From Akkermansia massiliensis (GTDB lineage: Bacteria > Verrucomicrobiota > Verrucomicrobiia > Verrucomicrobiales > Akkermansiaceae), in the NCBI RefSeq assembly GCF_023516715.1, contig NZ_JAMGSI010000001.1:434001-498000 (forward strand): 64,000 bases of DNA, in the 5' to 3' direction. Within the stretch, counting starts at the first letter, position 1; every line of letters starts with the position of its first letter. Positions 61,250 through 64,000 of this stretch are shown in pieces. A program made the position numbers and the translations under genes. The notes under the pieces were generated by a model. The model was not told where the DNA came from. It was given only the letters and a program-made list of their open reading frames with translations, and made no database searches.

Positions 61250-61723
61250 ATGCCGGTGACATTGAAATTATCCGACGACGAGGCGCGCGATCTGGCGGAA
61301 ATGCTTTCCACCGCCGCCACGGTGGCCGCCTCCAACCAGCAGGATGGGGCGGAAGGACGCCTGGTGGCGTGGGGAAAGCTGGTCTCCCGGCTGATGGAGG
61401 AACTATCCGCCACGCCCAAACTGAAGGGCCGCATTGCCTACGCGGACGATCTGGGCGGTTACGCCTTCACCCGGGAATATGAGGAAAACGCCTTTTTCCA
61501 GGACTGCCTGGACGAGTACCGGGACAACATTTTCTGGGCGGACCTGGTGACGCGCATGGCGGACAAGGCCATCAGCGAACACCTGGGGCCGGAGTACTTT
61601 GAAAGCATGCCGGAGGAGGAACGCCGCCGGACGGCGGAAGCCCTGGAAAAATCCCTGTGGCAGGAATGCGCCAGGTACGGCATTGACCGGCTGGGTTTCA
61701 TCCTTCCCCCGTCGGACGGTTAA
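61250..61723 (+). CDS. Unknown cytoplasmic protein
   Basis: A 157-residue acidic, helical protein, MPVTLKLSDDEARDLAEMLS at the start, with no signal peptide, membrane segment or recognised family. It contains several DE- and W/Y-rich stretches (EYEENAFFQDCLDEYRDNIF). It starts four bases after the sufT stop, so it is almost surely co-translated with it; a role in Fe-S maturation is only a guess from position. Confidence 0.75.
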   Translation: MPVTLKLSDDEARDLAEMLSTAATVAASNQQDGAEGRLVAWGKLVSRLMEELSATPKLKGRIAYADDLGGYAFTREYEENAFFQDCLDEYRDNIFWADLVTRMADKAISEHLGPEYFESMPEEERRRTAEALEKSLWQECARYGIDRLGFILPPSDG

Positions 61724-62094
61724 AAGGGAAAATTGTTCAAGGAATATCCGTGAACCGGATACTGCCTGAATGGCGGACGGCCCGGACTGCATGCGTGGAT
61801 GCGCTGGGGATGGCTGGCGCGTGCGTCGTGCGTTTGCGTGGCTATTGAGCAGATGGACGGCGTATTTATCCTGTTCCAGGTTTTTGGCTGGCACGCGTTG
61901 CGGAAGCGCCGCAAGCCCTGCGTCAGCTGAAATGAAAAACGTCCGGCAGGGGGTACTGGTTTTCAGGATAAAAAGTCCGCTGGCGCTCAGTTTTACCTTG
62001 AGGGCCGCGGGGGGCTGCGGCAATCCCCGGATGGGCAGGACAAATCCGGGCAGTTTCCGCGGACCGGGAATTGTTCATGCGCCGGGCCGGAGCC
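61724..62094. other. Intergenic region, no gene seen
   Basis: About 370 bases between convergent genes. It contains the same 17 bases (61978-61994) found at 34019-34035, but no gene signature. Confidence 0.4.
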
Positions 62095-62247
62095 TTATTC
62101 CTCCGGGTCCTCCGGCATGGGAGGGGTGGGGCTGCCCAGGTGTTCCGTCTCCTTGGGAGTGGAGAGCACCTTGTAATACGCCCATGCGGCGGCGGTCAAT
62201 ACGCCGCCGATGGAAACGATCATGGTTAGCCAGCCGGTAAGGGACAT
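62095..62247 (-). CDS. 50-residue single-pass membrane microprotein
   Basis: A short gene reading MSLTGWLTMIVSIGGVLTAA at the start, a single membrane segment with an N-terminus of about three residues, then a Lys/Glu- and Pro-rich tail ending PPMPEDPEE. It starts three bases after the stop of the upstream DUF3472-like gene, so translation is coupled. Small proteins like this often partner transporters (for example MetS-type subunits of NSS symporters), but no transporter is adjacent. It is too short for standard gene lists. Confidence 0.75.
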   Translation of the reverse strand: MSLTGWLTMIVSIGGVLTAAAWAYYKVLSTPKETEHLGSPTPPMPEDPEE

Positions 62248-62249
62248 GA

Positions 62250-63140
62250 TTATTTGATGTTCTCCTGAACGAGCCTGGTGACGACTTCATCAGGCTGGAC
62301 AGGATTGGCATCCTGGGGCAGGGGACGGTTCTGGAACAGTTTGAAATCCGTCATTTTTGTTTCTCCGCCCGTCTGGAGCAGAACGGAACCGTTGGGCTGG
62401 ATGTCTGCCATGACGTTGGTGGAGGGGGTGGGATCGCCGGTGAACGTCACGCTGGTGTTGGGGTGCCATTTGCCGTCCTTGTATGCGAAGCTGGGGCCGA
62501 AGAAGGCGCCGCGGGCTTTCTTGGCGGATTCAAAGTTGCGCATGAAGTCTTCCACGAATCCGACGGAGAAGGAAAGTTCCTTTTCCGAGGAATGCGTTTT
62601 CCATTTGGAAATGAGGTCCCAGGACTTGTCCTTGTTGTTGAAGTAGTAGCCGCTGATTTCCTTGAATTTCCCCATCTTTTTGACGCAGACGAGGAAACGC
62701 ATGTTTTCCCCGACGGTCCAGGGATAGTCCACGAAGCTCTGGCCGCCCGTTCCTTCGCCGCCGAAGCGGCCGGAGCGCGCGTTTTCACCCAGCTTTACCA
62801 GTTTGGTGCGCTCTTCTTCCGGCACGCTGTTGGGGTTGTCCCCATGGGCCACCGGGTCCCAGATGGAAAAGATGATGACTTTTTTACCGTTGGACTGTTC
62901 CTGAAAGCCGATGTAGCCGTCGTCAAAATTCATGGCGCAGAAGTAGGTGCCCGGAACGGATGTCTTGGCTTTCACTTCATTGTACAGGGCGCTCGCCTGG
63001 GCCGGGTGGCCCTGCTGCATGACATGGACGGAACGGCACTGGCGTTTTGCCAGCAGTTCCGGGTCTTCCTGGGCATGCAGGAGAGTGGTTCCGGAGAACA
63101 GGGCGGCGCAAACGACGGCTGTGGCGGAGAAAAGACGCAT
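62250..63140 (-). CDS. DUF3472-like secreted protein
   Basis: A 296-residue protein with a signal peptide (MRLFSATAVVCAALFSGTTL, cut near LHAQ). The mature part has the DUF3472 pattern: SVHVMQQGHPAQASALYNEV, then PGTYFCAMNFDDGYIGFQEQ and VIIFSIWDPVAHG. DUF3472 proteins are secreted and lectin-like in build, with unknown function. The start at 63138-63140 begins the signal peptide; an upstream in-frame ATG gives a non-signal extension. It is followed by the 50-residue membrane protein. Confidence 0.88.
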   Translation of the reverse strand: MRLFSATAVVCAALFSGTTLLHAQEDPELLAKRQCRSVHVMQQGHPAQASALYNEVKAKTSVPGTYFCAMNFDDGYIGFQEQSNGKKVIIFSIWDPVAHGDNPNSVPEEERTKLVKLGENARSGRFGGEGTGGQSFVDYPWTVGENMRFLVCVKKMGKFKEISGYYFNNKDKSWDLISKWKTHSSEKELSFSVGFVEDFMRNFESAKKARGAFFGPSFAYKDGKWHPNTSVTFTGDPTPSTNVMADIQPNGSVLLQTGGETKMTDFKLFQNRPLPQDANPVQPDEVVTRLVQENIK

Positions 63141-63201
63141 GGTTTTGAATGATTGATTGATGGTTGGCCGCTCTCCGTCCGGAGGGATGGAGGCTAGCAA
63201 A

Positions 63202-63221
63202 TAATTAGTACGGGCTAATTA
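63202..63221. promoter_or_regulatory. Palindromic operator-like site upstream of the DUF3472-like gene
   Basis: TAATTAG, six bases, CTAATTA: a perfect seven-base dyad about 62 bases upstream of the start codon. It could bind a dimeric regulator. No regulator was identified. Confidence 0.45.
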
Positions 63222-63455
63222 CGTTTGCCCTGTGGGAAATCTCGCATGGAAACTGCACTTTTTTCAAGATTTTTTCGGCATGAGCATTCCGGAGAAATTC
63301 ATGAAACTGGGGGAGAACCGCAAGCCTTTACGGCAACCGGAATTGCATATCCGGAAGGACGCCCCCATGATGTGGTCTTCCATTTGTTTGCTTTCGTTCA
63401 ATGCGGCTGATTGATTCCTTTAACTGCCGCAAAGGCCCGCGGCGCTTCCGGAATG

Positions 63456-63494
63456 AAGAAGGCCGTCCCGCGCGGATGCGGGAACGGCCTTCGG
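63456..63494 (-). terminator. Strong hairpin beyond the nuoN end
   Basis: GAAGGCCGTCCCGC and GCGGGAACGGCCTTC form a long stem with one mismatch. It lies about 25 bases after the nuoN stop and read leftward ends in TTCATTCC. The T-run is weak. Confidence 0.6.
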
Positions 63495-63517
63495 GATGAT
63501 GAACGGGAAGTGTCGTT

Positions 63518-64000
63518 CTACCGGATGGGGTTCAGGAAGAGGGGCATCAGGCCTCCCAGCACGATGAAGATGGAGAAGGCCGCCAGCATCACTCCGGAAA
63601 TGACGGGAACCTGTACGGGGTCCGCGTCTTCTGCGGGCTTGTCCCAGTACATGGAGCGGATGACCTTGAAGTAGTAATAGAAGCCGGAGGCCGCGCAGAT
63701 GATCATGACGGGGAGCATCCAGCTCAGGTACAGGCCCGTGTTGATGACGTGCACGAAGGAGATCATTTTGGCGAAGAAGCCGGCCGTCAGAGGCACGCCC
63801 GCCAGGGAGGCGAACATGATGGTGATGGCCAGGGCCAGCCGGGGATTGGTCTTGCCCAGGCCGCGGAAGGCGGAGATTTCCTCGCTCCCGCGCTGGATGC
63901 GGATCATGGCGAGGGCGAAGAAGGCGCCGAAGGTCATGACCAGGTACACGGCCAGGTAGAACGGGGCGTTCGGGGCAAGCCGCCCATCCACGGTGCCGAT
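63518..64000 (-). CDS. nuoN: NADH-quinone oxidoreductase subunit N, C-terminal part
   Basis: The last ~160 residues of an antiporter-like membrane subunit of complex I; the start lies beyond the right edge. NAPFYLAVYLVMTFGAFFAL, then FRGLGKTNPRLALAITIMFA and SLAGVPLTAGFFAKMISF are clear NuoN/MrpD-family sequences with the membrane helices and conserved Gly and Pro. The protein helps pump protons as NADH is oxidised, supporting respiratory energy conservation. The last membrane segments end with LMPLFLNPIR. The other nuo genes would lie to the right. Confidence 0.93.
   Translation of the reverse strand: MGTVDGRLAPNAPFYLAVYLVMTFGAFFALAMIRIQRGSEEISAFRGLGKTNPRLALAITIMFASLAGVPLTAGFFAKMISFVHVINTGLYLSWMLPVMIICAASGFYYYFKVIRSMYWDKPAEDADPVQVPVISGVMLAAFSIFIVLGGLMPLFLNPIR

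Noticed and set aside
1-64000. CRISPR array
   Set aside because: No series of regularly spaced direct repeats of 24-40 bases was seen in any intergenic region, and no cas gene is present.

Overview
The window looks like a chromosomal segment of an Akkermansia-type Verrucomicrobiota bacterium. This is inferred from moderately high G+C coding DNA, a Gram-negative envelope gene set (lipid II flippase, autotransporter, type II secretion or type IV pilus assembly parts), many secreted proteins of no recognisable family, and Chlamydia-like surface repeats. No sequence search was possible, so the genus is an inference. The text below gives about fifty protein genes, one tRNA, several pseudogenes or remnants, and the hairpin terminators and promoters that could be read directly.

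Layout. 0-11.7 kb: the start of an AddB-like nuclease subunit, a DMT exporter, a very large alpha-2-macroglobulin-like protein, a YqhD-like alcohol dehydrogenase and an unknown secreted protein. 11.8-14.4 kb: tRNA-Arg(CCT) followed by an AT-rich block of three small unknown genes, one with a frameshift in a seven-base homopolymer. 14.4-18.3 kb: two tandem paralogous secreted proteins, a virion-protein-like orphan, a lipoprotein and a membrane protein with an HELTH zinc motif. 18.4-25.2 kb: housekeeping genes tsaB, gltA, a YjdF-like gene, trmL, an RNase H-like nuclease, smpB, rpoZ, an RluE-like pseudouridine synthase and ndk. 25.3-34.7 kb: two GT2 glycosyltransferases, a gspG-gspF-gspE-gspE cluster, dusB and a YlbF-like protein with a Cys/His-rich tail.

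34.8-42.1 kb is the most unusual part. Two intergenic regions each hold a perfect inverted repeat pair (19 bp and 21 bp) built on one shared palindromic core, CGGATT-NNN-AATCCG. The three central bases differ between the two loci but match within each locus. One pair lies just upstream of a GT-C membrane glycosyltransferase. The other lies upstream of a 1478-residue autotransporter with GGA(I/V/M) and FxxN repeats like chlamydial Pmp proteins. Candidate promoters lie inside both pairs, so these may be invertible switches. They may instead be REPIN-like mobile repeats. The autotransporter block is also bracketed by a decayed copy of the aspC 3' end and holds an IS481-like transposase fragment, so it appears to have been acquired or rearranged.

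42.1-64 kb: aspC, murJ, an unusual nucleotidyltransferase-GHMP kinase-like fusion, an exported superoxide dismutase, a GH10-like hydrolase, the larC-larE-larB nickel-pincer cofactor operon, a polyprenyl diphosphate synthase, a putative papain-like cysteine peptidase, a Qnr-like pentapeptide protein, rsgA with a methyltransferase, a peptide/proton symporter, a PpiD/SurA-like foldase, sufT, a DUF3472-like protein with a 50-residue membrane protein, and the end of nuoN.

Together the envelope genes supply surface structures (autotransporter, glycan, fibre or secretion machinery) and their quality control (foldase, A2M-like trap). The lar operon and YqhD-like enzyme point to fermentative metabolism, and gltA, nuoN and SOD show at least partial respiratory and oxygen-handling capacity.
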